From contig NZ_WUQY01000029.1 of NCBI RefSeq assembly GCF_009829085.1, forward strand, positions 1 through 53,916: a stretch of 53,916 nucleotides of DNA. The letters run 5' to 3'. This stretch comes from Sphingobacterium bovisgrunnientis. Lineage in GTDB: Bacteria; Bacteroidota; Bacteroidia; Sphingobacteriales; Sphingobacteriaceae. A model generated the notes under the pieces. It was not told the origin of the DNA, made no database searches, and was given only the letters and a program-made list of their open reading frames with translations. This document shows, piece by piece, positions 1 through 8,954 of the stretch (position 1 is the first letter of the stretch; each line of letters starts with the position of its first letter). Both the position numbers and the translations under genes were made by a program.

Positions 1-76
1 AGGGATTCGAACCCCCGAACCTGTGACAGTTAACGGTTTTCAAGACCGCCGCATTCGACCACTCTGCCAGCTCTCC
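1..76 (-). tRNA. tRNA-Ser (anticodon UGA), 3' end cut by window edge
   Basis: Read on the minus strand the gene starts GGAGAGC at base 76. It shows a D-arm, an anticodon stem with loop CTTGAAA (anticodon TGA, complementary to bases 40-42), an extended variable region and a T-arm with TTCGAAT. The long variable region and UGA anticodon make it a serine tRNA reading UCA/UCN codons. The last T-stem base, the 3' acceptor strand and the CCA region lie outside the window. A near-ideal Bacteroidota promoter sits directly upstream (81-110). Confidence 0.95.
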
Positions 77-80
77 GTCA

Positions 81-110
81 CAAAAGTAGAAATTCTTACT
101 AGATCTACAA
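81..110 (-). promoter_or_regulatory. Bacteroidota-type promoter of tRNA-Ser
   Basis: On the minus strand there is a TTG (complement of 108-110), then 19 bases, then TACTTTTG (complement of 81-88), matching the TTG-N19-TAnnTTTG consensus of the Bacteroidota primary sigma factor. The G of TTTG lies five bases before the mature tRNA 5' end at 76, so transcription probably starts at about 76-77 with almost no leader. This gives an internal ruler for other TAnnTTTG boxes in the window. Confidence 0.75.
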
Positions 111-191
111 AACTTATTTTACGCTTGTATCTTTATCCTTTGAAAATGAGCTTAATTAATTTGTTTTAGGCAAAATAAAGCTCTTTAAGGA

Positions 192-1076
192 TTATGGAGT
201 AAGTATTTCTCGACAGTGTTTTCGGATATTTGAAGCTATTTTATCAATAGGAAGATCGTCAGTATCCGTACCGAATGGTTCTTCAATGGACTCACCAATC
301 ATCTCAATGGTAATAAGTACATAAAATATAAATGGGACAGCCAATGCTACAAAGTAGCCCATAGAAAATACATAGCCCACAGGAAGAGTAATCGAGTATA
401 TAATAATAAATATCTTGATAAATGAACTGTAGGCAATAGGAATAGGAGTGTTCTTAATGCGTTCACATGCGCCACAAACACCAGTCATAGCAGTTATGTC
501 TTCATATACTATTCTATATTGATCGCCTGAAATAACACCGTTTTTATACAAATTATTTACTTTGCGAAATATGAGTGACGCTACTTGATTTGGACCATGT
601 TTTTTATCGTCCAATTCTACCAATTCTGGATGTTCTTTTTCATCCAGCATAAATTTTGTGTAGTCTGATCGTAAAAAATTAAATAATGTCTCTGCGAATA
701 ATGGAATTGACTTTCGGAAAAAATGACGATTCACTTTATCTTCTGCCGGCAACATTGCATTTAGTTTTATGGATAGTGTACGGCTCAAATTTGTCAGTGC
801 TCCCCATTGTTTTCTTGCTTCCCACCATCTATCGTAAGCAGTATTTGTTCGAAATACTAAAATCAACGATAATACAAAACCCAATAAATTGTGAACTGTT
901 GTAATATTTTTAATCCAACTTTTGTCAGATAATTTCAAGTATTCTAGTTCCAAATAGGCTACTCCCCAAGAAAATGCAGAGACTAATATAAGAATAGGGA
1001 ATATTTTTTTAGAATGATGAGATTTTAATAAGTGTATAATTGTATGAAACCAGTCTTTGGGGTTATAAACTTTCAT
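192..1076 (-). CDS. Bestrophin family (UPF0187) anion channel-like membrane protein
   Basis: The 294-residue protein matches bacterial bestrophin/YneE proteins (PF01062) in length and sequence. It has an early membrane segment at about residues 25-45, a second at about 60-75 followed by the family signature FRTNTAYDRWWEARKQWG, and hydrophobic segments at about 215-260. Bacterial homologues form pentameric ion channels in the inner membrane; the ion here cannot be told. The gene starts with ATG and is divergent from the GH25 gene at 1127, with about 50 bp between. No operon partner lies on its strand. Confidence 0.85.
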   Translation of the reverse strand: MKVYNPKDWFHTIIHLLKSHHSKKIFPILILVSAFSWGVAYLELEYLKLSDKSWIKNITTVHNLLGFVLSLILVFRTNTAYDRWWEARKQWGALTNLSRTLSIKLNAMLPAEDKVNRHFFRKSIPLFAETLFNFLRSDYTKFMLDEKEHPELVELDDKKHGPNQVASLIFRKVNNLYKNGVISGDQYRIVYEDITAMTGVCGACERIKNTPIPIAYSSFIKIFIIIYSITLPVGYVFSMGYFVALAVPFIFYVLITIEMIGESIEEPFGTDTDDLPIDKIASNIRKHCREILTP

Positions 1077-1111
1077 TAACTAATATTGTTGCTATAAATT
1101 GTTAAATAACT

Positions 1112-1119
1112 TATTTTAG
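1112..1119 (+). promoter_or_regulatory. Candidate -7 element before the GH25/thioredoxin pair
   Basis: TATTTTAG differs by one base from TAnnTTTG and lies 20 bases after a TTG at 1089-1091, in the short divergent gap before the ATG at 1127. The spacing agrees with the tRNA promoter, but the mismatch makes this a weak call. Confidence 0.35.
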
Positions 1120-1126
1120 TCGCAAT

Positions 1127-1981
1127 ATGGCGAAATATCAGAAAACGAACAAGAAAAAAATATCATCACCAGGGGACGAGAGAAGGCGATATTTGATATA
1201 TAGCATTGCCATACCTTTGAGTATTATATTGTTAATTGCGGTTTGGATATATCGACATAGTATTCAGTATTACTATCATGTACTCTTCGACAAAGAAATA
1301 AAAGAATCAACATCCGAGAAAAGTAAGCATGATGCGCGTAATATTTTGCTGATGCAAGCCCATTCGGATAAATCGTTTGGTATTGATGTGAGCCAATATC
1401 AGGGCAAGATTTTATGGGATTCGGTAAGTTTGATAAATGAGAAATTCCCTATAGATTTTATATTTGTCCGTGCGACAATGGGGGAGAATGCACGTGATAG
1501 TAGGTTTCAACGGAATTGGGAAGGGGTAGAATCTATAAATAAACTACGTGGTGCTTACCATTACTTCAGGCCAAATGAAAATTCAATTAAGCAGGCTAAT
1601 AATTTTATTAAAACAGTAAAGTTAAAACCAGGAGACTTACCACCTGTTTTAGATATTGAAGAACGTCCACGTATGCAGTCGATGGACAGCTTGCGTGTAG
1701 GATTGAAGCGTTGGCTTGATAGAGTAGAGGCACATTATAATGTACGCCCGATAGTATATTCGGGAGATAGTTATTTTACGGATTTTTTGGAAAAGGAATT
1801 TAAAGATTATAAATTATGGATAGCCAACTATAATTTTTGGGTTGAATCGCCAAAGGCACATTGGGATATTTGGCAGTTTTCTGAAAAAGGAAGTGTAAAA
1901 GGAATAAAGGGCTTTGTCGATCTGAATATGTATCAGTCTGATGTGGAAGATTTAGAAAAATTGAGTATAACTTATAATTAA
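1127..1981 (+). CDS. Membrane-anchored GH25 family lysozyme-like muramidase
   Basis: The 284-residue protein has a basic cytoplasmic N-terminus, one membrane helix at about residues 22-42, a short linker and a GH25 (Chalaropsis lysozyme-type) catalytic domain from about residue 83. Visible landmarks are GIDVSQYQG (Asp87), the beta-strand DLPPVLDIEE carrying the DxE pair (Asp176/Glu178), VYSG and LWIANY, and the closing WDIWQFSEKG...VDLN. GH25 enzymes cleave the MurNAc-GlcNAc beta-1,4 bond of peptidoglycan. The N-terminal anchor suggests it works on the periplasmic face of the inner membrane. Thioredoxin follows after 9 bp, so the two are probably co-transcribed. Confidence 0.85.
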   Translation: MAKYQKTNKKKISSPGDERRRYLIYSIAIPLSIILLIAVWIYRHSIQYYYHVLFDKEIKESTSEKSKHDARNILLMQAHSDKSFGIDVSQYQGKILWDSVSLINEKFPIDFIFVRATMGENARDSRFQRNWEGVESINKLRGAYHYFRPNENSIKQANNFIKTVKLKPGDLPPVLDIEERPRMQSMDSLRVGLKRWLDRVEAHYNVRPIVYSGDSYFTDFLEKEFKDYKLWIANYNFWVESPKAHWDIWQFSEKGSVKGIKGFVDLNMYQSDVEDLEKLSITYN

Positions 1982-1990
1982 TTAAAGATT

Positions 1991-2290
1991 ATGGCAAGTT
2001 TTAACGATTTGATAGCAAAAAACAATTTAGTATTAGTTGATTTTTCAGCAGAATGGTGCGGTCCCTGTCAGACTTTAGCTCCAATTCTAAAAGAAGTGAA
2101 AGAGCATTTTCAAGATAAATTAAGCATTATAAAGATAGATGTTGATAAGAATAATGCATTGGCTAGAAGCTTTTTAGTTCAGGGAGTACCTACGATGATT
2201 TTATATAAATCTGGTCAACAGGTGTGGCGTCAGAGCGGCCTATTGACCAGAACAGATTTAATATCGGTTATTCAGAAATATGCTGACTAA
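1991..2290 (+). CDS. trxA: Thioredoxin
   Basis: A 99-residue cytosolic thioredoxin with the canonical active site WCGPC (Cys23 and Cys26) and the cis-proline in GVPT (Pro67). It reduces protein disulfides using electrons from thioredoxin reductase; a trxB gene lies at 18990. There is no signal peptide. It is the second gene of the GH25-thioredoxin pair. Its TAA overlaps the stop codon of the convergent CNNM gene (shared bases 2287-2290, CTAA). Other thioredoxins could exist elsewhere in the genome, so the symbol is by family. Confidence 0.9.
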   Translation: MASFNDLIAKNNLVLVDFSAEWCGPCQTLAPILKEVKEHFQDKLSIIKIDVDKNNALARSFLVQGVPTMILYKSGQQVWRQSGLLTRTDLISVIQKYAD

Positions 2291-3612
2291 TCGATATTAT
2301 CCGATAGATCCGTACTTGGAGATTGAATGCGGGTCATTATTATCTTATCAATACGATTTCCATCCATGTCTAAGACTTCCAATTTATGACCTTTGTATGT
2401 GATGGACTCACCTTCTGAAGGTATGTGATCAAGATAAAGAAACACAAGTCCTCCGACTGTTGTCACATTTGATATCTCATCTTCATCTTCTTCCGAAAGA
2501 CCCAATTCAAATCTATCAAAGAAATCATCCAACTGATACCTTCCATCAATAATGAAGGAACCATCTTCGCGTTGACGTACTAACTTAGATTTGTTTTCTT
2601 TTGTTTCTTCGTCAAATGCGCCAACTAAATTTCCCAAAATATCTTTCAATGTAATAATACCTTGCGGACTACCATATTCATCTATTACTACAGCTTGGGT
2701 AACTTTACTAGTTTTAAGTAATTCTAATACGGCATAAATTCCACTATTTTCATTCACAAAAGGAATCGGCTGTATTAATTTCTGAATATTTGGATTATCA
2801 TTTTGAATAAAAGCTTTTAACAAATCTTTTGTCGAAATAATACCTTTCATATTATCAAAATTCCCTTCACAAACAGGGTATTCGGTATGATTTGATTTTA
2901 AAATATACCCTTTAATATCTTCAAAAGAGTCTTCAATATCCAAATAGGTGATATCATTACGGTGTACCATGATATTGATAGCGCGTTTATCTCCAATTTC
3001 TAAAAGTCTATCCACCAAGTCATGTTCAAAACCTTCGATCACACCACTATCGACACCTTCATCCACCAAAGCCTTAATTTCTTCCTCTGTGACGGTATTT
3101 TTAGAACTTTTTATATTTAATAGCTTTACGACAAAATCCGTAGCCACCGATAGCGACCATACGAATGGTCTTACTATTTTGCTGAGAGTGTCCATGGGGA
3201 TAGCGATTAGCGAAGCATATTTTTCAGGAATTGCCATGCCGATTCTTTTCGGTACGAGCTCGCCAATTACTAATGTCAAGTATGTAATTATTAATACGAC
3301 GATACCTACAGATAGCGTATCGCTATACTTTGAAAGTAAAGGAATGTTATTTAAAATTTCAGCGATATATGTAGAAATCGATCCGCCTGAGAAAAAACCG
3401 GTCAGTATACCGATTAGCGTTATTCCAATTTGTACGGTCGATAAAAATTGATTGGGGTCGTTTTTTAATTTAAGGGCTCTTTTAGCTCCAGAGTTTTGAT
3501 TACTAATTGCTTGTAAACGTGCTTTTCTACTTGATACTATGGCTATTTCGGAAGCTGACAAAATACCATTTAATACCATAAGCACCAAAATGACGACTAT
3601 CTCTGTGATCAT
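2287..3612 (-). CDS. CNNM/CBS-domain transporter-like protein (HlyC/CorC family)
   Basis: The 441-residue protein has the standard three-part layout: an N-terminal CNNM (DUF21) membrane domain with about four helices in residues 1-190, two CBS domains at about 205-330, and a C-terminal CorC_HlyC domain to the end. Homologues (YfjD, CorB/CorC, MpfA) are linked to Mg2+/Co2+ efflux. The old name 'hemolysin' is not supported functionally. It is a single gene, convergent with thioredoxin and overlapping it by four bases at the stops, with no room for a dedicated terminator. Confidence 0.88.
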   Translation of the reverse strand: MITEIVVILVLMVLNGILSASEIAIVSSRKARLQAISNQNSGAKRALKLKNDPNQFLSTVQIGITLIGILTGFFSGGSISTYIAEILNNIPLLSKYSDTLSVGIVVLIITYLTLVIGELVPKRIGMAIPEKYASLIAIPMDTLSKIVRPFVWSLSVATDFVVKLLNIKSSKNTVTEEEIKALVDEGVDSGVIEGFEHDLVDRLLEIGDKRAINIMVHRNDITYLDIEDSFEDIKGYILKSNHTEYPVCEGNFDNMKGIISTKDLLKAFIQNDNPNIQKLIQPIPFVNENSGIYAVLELLKTSKVTQAVVIDEYGSPQGIITLKDILGNLVGAFDEETKENKSKLVRQREDGSFIIDGRYQLDDFFDRFELGLSEEDEDEISNVTTVGGLVFLYLDHIPSEGESITYKGHKLEVLDMDGNRIDKIIMTRIQSPSTDLSDNID

Positions 3613-3691
3613 AAATATGATTTGTGTTCTTTAATTACGAATATAAGAAATTATACAGAATTCTGAATCTAAATTGTTCAAGTAAATGGTG

Positions 3692-3701
3692 CAAACGTTT
3701 G
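3692..3701. promoter_or_regulatory. Perfect palindrome CAAACGTTTG, candidate operator
   Basis: A 10-bp perfect palindrome centred on CG lies in the divergent gap between the CNNM gene and the sugar kinase, about 70 bp before the kinase start. AACGTT-centred palindromes are typical of LacI/GalR-family operators, but no LacI-type gene is in the window. A palindrome of this length can arise by chance. Confidence 0.3.
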
Positions 3702-3768
3702 ATATAAAAAAAAGCTTTATTTAATACGATGAATTATTGATATTGGACAATATTTGAAAATCAAGTGC

Positions 3769-4887
3769 ATGAATTTAACCAATGACTTTAATTTAGAACT
3801 GAAAAATGTTGTCTCTCAATTTGAGATTTCTGGTGAAATCTTAAGTATTGAGAAATTTGGTTCTGGTCATATTAACGATACATTCAGAGTTCGTATAGTT
3901 TTGTCCGATACTTCTTATTTATTGCAGAAAATCAATCATCATATATTTCCGAATGTAGACGGTTTAATGCAGAATATTCAGCTGGTAACCGATCATTTAA
4001 AGAAAGTGCTAAGTGGTAAGGTTGAAAATGTTGATAAACATACCCTTACCATTATATCCTGTAAAGATGGCAAACGCTATCATCATGATGCTCAGGGCAA
4101 CTATTGGAGAGTGTTTGTGTTATTAGATAATGTAAAGAGTTATGATATTGTCGAAACCTACCAACAGGCATACTCTGGAGGAAGGGCATTCGGACAATTT
4201 CAAAAGCAGCTTTCTACCCTTGACGCGCGTGAGATAGTTGAAGTTCTACCGAATTTTCACAATATTGATTTCAGATTAAATAATCTAAAATCAGCTGTGG
4301 CGGCAAATAAAGCTAATAGATTGCTAGAAGTTCAAGATATTTTGGATTTTATAGATTCCCGAGAAGAGCGCATGCGTACAATTCTTCGTATGGCAGAAAA
4401 TGGTGAATTGCCTTTGCGAATAACACATAATGATACCAAGTTTAATAACGTATTATTGGATGAGAATGATGAGGTTCAGTGTGTGATAGATTTAGATACG
4501 GTAATGCCAGGTTATGTTGCGTATGATTTTGGTGATGCTATTCGAACGATTATTAACTCAGCTGCAGAGGACGAAAAGGATTTATCGCAGATTGTACTTA
4601 ATATTCCACTATATCAAGCTTATGCGGAAGGATATTTGGAAGAAGCAAGAGAGTTCTTGACTGAAAAGGAGATAGAATCTTTGTTCTATGGAGTTTTGTT
4701 ACTTCCATTCATGCAAGCTGTTCGTTTTCTGACAGATTATATTGAAGGTGATACCTATTATAAAATTCACTATATTGACCATAATTTGGTTCGTGCACGT
4801 GCGCAAATGAAATTATTTCAGGAACTCGAAGTGCATGAGTCTCAGCTGAAGGAAATATTGAATAATAGTCTATCGATTGAACAGTAA
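3769..4887 (+). CDS. NahK-like sugar kinase (aminoglycoside phosphotransferase fold)
   Basis: An APH/choline-kinase-fold protein resembling N-acetylhexosamine 1-kinase: N-terminal GSGHINDTFRV (nucleotide loop), YLLQKIN with the ATP-binding Lys, catalytic loop THNDTKFNNVLLDE (HxDxxxxN) and metal-binding DLDTVMPGYVAYDFGD. NahK phosphorylates GlcNAc/GalNAc at C1; the exact substrate here is inference. I prefer the ATG at 3769 (372 residues) over an in-frame TTG at 3754. The next ATG follows the stop codon with no gap, so this gene and the CBM9-like gene are almost certainly translationally coupled. There is no signal peptide, so it is cytosolic. Confidence 0.75.
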   Translation: MNLTNDFNLELKNVVSQFEISGEILSIEKFGSGHINDTFRVRIVLSDTSYLLQKINHHIFPNVDGLMQNIQLVTDHLKKVLSGKVENVDKHTLTIISCKDGKRYHHDAQGNYWRVFVLLDNVKSYDIVETYQQAYSGGRAFGQFQKQLSTLDAREIVEVLPNFHNIDFRLNNLKSAVAANKANRLLEVQDILDFIDSREERMRTILRMAENGELPLRITHNDTKFNNVLLDENDEVQCVIDLDTVMPGYVAYDFGDAIRTIINSAAEDEKDLSQIVLNIPLYQAYAEGYLEEAREFLTEKEIESLFYGVLLLPFMQAVRFLTDYIEGDTYYKIHYIDHNLVRARAQMKLFQELEVHESQLKEILNNSLSIEQ

Positions 4888-5517
4888 ATGAATACGCTAC
4901 AAGTACCTAAGATTCATATTCCATCTATAAATTTGGAGTCTTTGCGCTTCGCATTTAGCGATTTAGTTTGGCATAATATAGATAATACACCGTGGGTGAA
5001 TGAATATCCTTACAAGCCAGAGGTTAAATTCCAAATTGCGTACGATAGTGAGCATATATTTTTGCATTACAAAGTTCAGGAAGAATTTGTAAAAGCAACT
5101 TACATACGAGCTAATGAAAACGTATGGGAAGACAGTTGTGTCGAATTCTTTATATCATTTGATAATCGTCAAACGTATTATAATTTTGAATTCAATGTTT
5201 TAGGTACAGGATTGATTGGATATGGTCCAGCTGTCAAAAGTGAAAGACAAAGGTTAGATCCAGCACAAATCGATGCCGTAGATGCTTTTGTGCAATTAAA
5301 GAAAATAAAAGGTAAGAAAGAGTGGGAAATTGGATTAGTAATTCCGAAATCCACATTTGGAAATGTTGGAGAATTAGAAGGAAATACTTTTCATGCTAAT
5401 TTTTATAAATGCGGAGATGGATTGCCACAACCTCATTTTATTGCATGGAATACTATTGATTTGCCTAAGCCTAATTTCCATCGACCAGATTTTTTTGGAG
5501 AAATTAGTTTTATATAA
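4888..5517 (+). CDS. Carbohydrate-binding family 9-like protein (PF06452), cytosolic
   Basis: The 209-residue protein is a single CBM9-like beta-sandwich. Recognisable stretches are the strands around FQIAYDSEHIFLHYKVQEE, VWEDSCVEFFISF and YYNFEFNVLGTG. Family members are usually modules of secreted glycosidases, yet this one has no signal peptide or lipobox and no catalytic partner domain. Its ATG follows the TAA of the NahK-like kinase directly, which suggests a shared task in handling an imported sugar. A strong palindromic terminator follows at once. Confidence 0.75.
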   Translation: MNTLQVPKIHIPSINLESLRFAFSDLVWHNIDNTPWVNEYPYKPEVKFQIAYDSEHIFLHYKVQEEFVKATYIRANENVWEDSCVEFFISFDNRQTYYNFEFNVLGTGLIGYGPAVKSERQRLDPAQIDAVDAFVQLKKIKGKKEWEIGLVIPKSTFGNVGELEGNTFHANFYKCGDGLPQPHFIAWNTIDLPKPNFHRPDFFGEISFI

Positions 5518-5520
5518 ATT

Positions 5521-5556
5521 ATAAAAATAGCGAATCGTAAGATTCGCTATTTTTAT
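5521..5556. terminator. Bidirectional terminator, 16-bp perfect stem
   Basis: Bases 5521-5536 and 5541-5556 are perfect inverted repeats around a GTAA loop. The outer part is A-rich on one side and T-rich on the other, so it can stop transcription from both the CBM9-like gene and the convergent membrane-protein gene, whose stop codon (5553-5555) lies in the stem. Confidence 0.85.
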
Positions 5557-6212
5557 AATTGACGTCGATAGAATTTTCTTTTTTCTACCTTATTACTCCA
5601 GTAGATAATAATAATTGTACCAACTATTGTCGGCGAAATCCAATATATAACGTCGTTAAGCTGCAGTCCTGTTACTATAAATGCTGTGAATGATGCAATT
5701 AAGGCACCGACCATTCGCCCTATATGACTTTTTAACCAGCCTAATTTTTCTTTTTTGAATCTTTTAGAATTTCGGAAATCATTTATCGATAAGAAGAGTC
5801 CAAAAGCTGCGAAAATGAAATAAAGTAATGCTTCTTCAATTCTATCTATTTTAAAAACACCAAAAATCAACATTATTAATGAAGGGATGAGCATGGAAGT
5901 AGATACAATTCTATCGAAAAGATCAGCTTCAATTTTGTCTGAATTTTTAAACGTCAAAGCTCGTTTACCAGCTATAATCATGTAAATCGTGAATAGTCCA
6001 ATTAAAAATAAGAAAGCATTTTGGTGATTTGGTAAAACAGCAATGATTAATGATAATGAGGAACTAATAATAATAGACACAGAAAAGATGTGTCCTGTAT
6101 TACGATGTCGCGACCTTCCTTTTCGAAAATACATACTCGCTAATCGAGAAAATAAGCCTAATCCACCAAAAAATGCATGGATATAAATAATAACTTTAAT
6201 AAAAATCTCCAT
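5553..6212 (-). CDS. DUF2306-like multi-pass membrane protein, function unknown
   Basis: The 219-residue protein has about seven hydrophobic segments and the N-terminal pattern IHAFFGGLGLFSRLASMYFRKG...RHRNTGHIF seen in DUF2306-like bacterial membrane proteins. The histidines and Arg/Lys cluster after the first helix are typical. No function is established for this group. The gene is monocistronic, bounded by two palindromic terminators of similar sequence (5521-5556 and 6295-6324). Confidence 0.6.
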   Translation of the reverse strand: MEIFIKVIIYIHAFFGGLGLFSRLASMYFRKGRSRHRNTGHIFSVSIIISSSLSLIIAVLPNHQNAFLFLIGLFTIYMIIAGKRALTFKNSDKIEADLFDRIVSTSMLIPSLIMLIFGVFKIDRIEEALLYFIFAAFGLFLSINDFRNSKRFKKEKLGWLKSHIGRMVGALIASFTAFIVTGLQLNDVIYWISPTIVGTIIIIYWSNKVEKRKFYRRQL

Positions 6213-6294
6213 TAGGTTAGTTTGATGATGTGTGATATATAATCAACATTTATAACTACATAATGTTTTCTTTTGGATTAAAATTGTTTCAAAA

Positions 6295-6324
6295 AAAATA
6301 GCAAATCATATGATTTGCTATTTT
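6295..6324. terminator. 30-bp perfect palindromic terminator
   Basis: Bases 6295-6324 form an uninterrupted palindrome with A-rich left and T-rich right ends. It ends the CarboxypepD-type gene on the minus strand (stop at 6327). It resembles the 5521-5556 terminator: the two stems share TAGC-AATC with a G/A change matched by C/T on the other arm. Confidence 0.75.
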
Positions 6325-6326
6325 AA

Positions 6327-6995
6327 CTAATTTTTAAATGTAGTATAACTTTCGATAATATAAACCTTTAGGTCTTCGTCTGTGGTATTTTCGATAAATT
6401 CTACGCTAGGTCTAAATCGCTCTCGAAATAAAGCGATATCCGAATCACTTAGTGGCAATAGCGATCTTACCAAATGCTTTGTAAATCTTTGATCTATTTT
6501 TCGAGCTTGATATTCTTCAAAAAGTATATCCACATTTTTGCGGGCATTTTTTGCATCACGTCCAAATAGTCGAGATGGAGAAACTTTTACGCCACCTTTA
6601 TTGCGTGGTACTTCAACAATTTTGCCAGCATTCTTAGCTTTCTCAAGTTCATCTGCCAATACGTTGTCCGTTAATCTTTTTACCAATACTTCATCGATAT
6701 GCAGAATATTTTCATCTTTATTTAAATAAATTCGACGAACTGCATCGTCGTAATAAAAAATTGTGTCTGCATCGTAACCAAGAATATTTACGGCTAAATA
6801 ATCGTTGACTTGCCCTCCAATTTTGAAAGCACCATCGCGATTGGAATTTGCTATTTCATTGGTTCGTAAGTTTTTAATTTCGACATTGTACAGCGGCTTA
6901 CTACTTACCAAATCGTAAATGTAACCATTGATCTGTTGCGCATGTGAAAATGTCGCTAAGAGCGTAATAAACCCTAAAATTATATATCTAATCAT
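6327..6995 (-). CDS. Secreted carboxypeptidase-regulatory-like domain protein
   Basis: The 222-residue protein begins with a signal peptide ending in FSHAQ (about residue 20), followed by a CarboxypepD_reg-like beta-sandwich (PF13715-type) at about 22-100 with GYIYDLVSSKPLYNVEI and the plug-like LGYDADTIFY. The remaining 120 residues are helical, charged and not recognised. Such proteins are common in Bacteroidota periplasm or outer membrane; no enzymatic role is evident. The ATG at 6995 abuts the M1 peptidase stop at 6996, so it is the third gene of the ArsC-like/M1/this operon. Confidence 0.7.
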   Translation of the reverse strand: MIRYIILGFITLLATFSHAQQINGYIYDLVSSKPLYNVEIKNLRTNEIANSNRDGAFKIGGQVNDYLAVNILGYDADTIFYYDDAVRRIYLNKDENILHIDEVLVKRLTDNVLADELEKAKNAGKIVEVPRNKGGVKVSPSRLFGRDAKNARKNVDILFEEYQARKIDQRFTKHLVRSLLPLSDSDIALFRERFRPSVEFIENTTDEDLKVYIIESYTTFKN

Positions 6996-8954
6996 CTATT
7001 TTGTGTTCCAAGTATTATTATCCGGATTTATGTCGGGGTACACGTTGCGTGGATCCAACTGAACTTTTGATAGTTTTTCTGTCGAGTTCAATTTGAAAGT
7101 CCACACTCTATTTCTTTCCCAGACTTCAACAGGCAACTTTGTTGTGATTTTTTTACCACTGACCGTTGTTGCTTCTATTTCAATAGGCATTGGAAGTTTA
7201 CCTAAGTTTTGAACAGTTATTAGCGCTCCTTTGTTCTCATCTAATTCTACATATCGAACTTCCGAAATAGCTTGATCCATTTGCCAGTTGTGTTGAAACA
7301 TTCCTCTCCAATACCAATTTAAGTTTTCGCCAGTTTCGTTTTCAATTGTACGGAAAAAATCATTTGGCGTAGGGTGTTTGTAAGCCCAATAATCAATGTA
7401 CTTACTAAATGCAACATCAAAACGCTCTGGGCCGATGATTTCTTCACGCAGTAATCGCAACGCATAAGCTGGTTTGTAATACGCTAAATAACCAATATGT
7501 CGTTCGCGCATATTTTGTGGCGAACTCATTACGGGTTCTAGGGAAGGATTAAAAAGCGCTTGTGTTAAATTATTTTTTGCACCGAATCGCTGGTTATATT
7601 CGCCTTTATTAAAATGTTGGGTAGAAATTTCATTAATAAAAGTATTGAAGCCTTCGTCCATCCAAGCATGTAGTCTCTCATTGCTGCCTACAATCATCGG
7701 GAACCAATTGTGTCCAAATTCATGATCTGTAACACCCCAAAGATCTCCACCTTTAGCATTGTAGCCACAAAATGACAAAGCTGGATATTCCATTCCGCCA
7801 ACATTTGATGCAACATTAACTGCAACAGGATAAGGGTATTCTAACCATTTTCTAGAATAATGCTCTATCGAAGCTTTAGTATATTCAGTTGATCTCTCCC
7901 ACCCGTTTTTACCGTTACTTTCTTCTGGATACAGAGATAACGCTAGACTTTTTTTACCCGATGGTAAATTGATTTTTGCGGCATCCACAATAAAAGATGC
8001 AGAAGAAGTCCAGGCTACATCATGCGCGTTTTCAAGTCTGTATTTCCAAGTCAGGTCTTTTTTGTTTGGTCTAGTATTTTTGTCCGTAACTTCTTTCAAA
8101 GAACGAATCATAACGGTCTTATCCGAATTTTGAGCTTCATTATAGCGTGCTAACTGTGTTTGTGTCCATACTTCTGAAGGGTTCAACAGTTCGCCACCCA
8201 AAGCAACAATGTGATTGGCTGGTGCAGTAATTTCTACGTTGAAATCACCAAATTCGAGATAAAATTCACCTGGACCTGTATAGGGTTGTGTATTCCAACC
8301 TAATATGTCGTCAAATACGCAAACACGTGGATACCATTGGGCGATAGAATACACCTTGCCATTTTTAGTAGGAAGTATTCCAGTTCTATCTGCACCATAT
8401 TCTGGAATGGAAAATTCAAAATCCATTGAGAATGTAATTTTACCACCTTTTGCCGGTAAAGGTTTGGGTAAATTGATGCGCATTCGCGTGTCAGTAATCA
8501 CATAATTCGTTGTCGCTTCGTTATCAATTTTGAGGTTTTGCAACACATAACCTCCCTCGAAATTATTTCCTGCGCTTCCATATCTGCTCTCGGTAAGTGG
8601 AACTATAGCTTGACCTCTAGATTTTGAATTGAAGAGATTCTGATCCAATTGAAACCACACAAAACCCAATTCCTCCGGACTATTGTTTGTATAGGTAACA
8701 ATCAGAGAACCTTTGATTTTATCCAGTTTGTCATCTAGTGATGCTTTAATAGTATAGCTTGCTGCATTTTGCCAATATGCGGGGCCTGGTTTGCCACTTG
8801 CAGAACGGTAGGCTGTGCCATCTGAAGTATAAAATCCTGGGCCAAAAGCTTCTAAATAACTATAATCACTTTTTGTTTGAGCCTCAGAAATTTGAGGTGT
8901 AAATAGCGTGAAAGCTAAACCTACTAAAAGAAATTTAGATATGTTTTTTATCAT
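6996..8954 (-). CDS. M1 family metallopeptidase, secreted
   Basis: The 652-residue protein has a signal peptide (about residues 1-25, ending SEAQ) and an M1 (gluzincin) peptidase domain. The exopeptidase motif appears as GGMEYP. The zinc site is HEFGH followed after 18 residues by Glu in MDEGFNTF, a perfect HEXXH-X18-E. It probably trims peptides in the periplasm or at the surface. Its ATG overlaps the TGA of the upstream ArsC-like gene (ATGA, 8951-8954), and the next gene starts with no gap. Confidence 0.88.
   Translation of the reverse strand: MIKNISKFLLVGLAFTLFTPQISEAQTKSDYSYLEAFGPGFYTSDGTAYRSASGKPGPAYWQNAASYTIKASLDDKLDKIKGSLIVTYTNNSPEELGFVWFQLDQNLFNSKSRGQAIVPLTESRYGSAGNNFEGGYVLQNLKIDNEATTNYVITDTRMRINLPKPLPAKGGKITFSMDFEFSIPEYGADRTGILPTKNGKVYSIAQWYPRVCVFDDILGWNTQPYTGPGEFYLEFGDFNVEITAPANHIVALGGELLNPSEVWTQTQLARYNEAQNSDKTVMIRSLKEVTDKNTRPNKKDLTWKYRLENAHDVAWTSSASFIVDAAKINLPSGKKSLALSLYPEESNGKNGWERSTEYTKASIEHYSRKWLEYPYPVAVNVASNVGGMEYPALSFCGYNAKGGDLWGVTDHEFGHNWFPMIVGSNERLHAWMDEGFNTFINEISTQHFNKGEYNQRFGAKNNLTQALFNPSLEPVMSSPQNMRERHIGYLAYYKPAYALRLLREEIIGPERFDVAFSKYIDYWAYKHPTPNDFFRTIENETGENLNWYWRGMFQHNWQMDQAISEVRYVELDENKGALITVQNLGKLPMPIEIEATTVSGKKITTKLPVEVWERNRVWTFKLNSTEKLSKVQLDPRNVYPDINPDNNTWNTK

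Noticed and set aside
69..77. AGCTCTCCG in the tRNA gene also occurs in hairpin unit A
   Set aside because: In the tRNA it is simply the 5' acceptor region; the match is short and the structural setting differs, so I take it as chance.
2948..3451. 167-codon plus-strand open frame
   Set aside because: It lies wholly inside the well-supported CNNM/CBS gene on the other strand and encodes a Ser/Thr/Ile-rich sequence without a domain.
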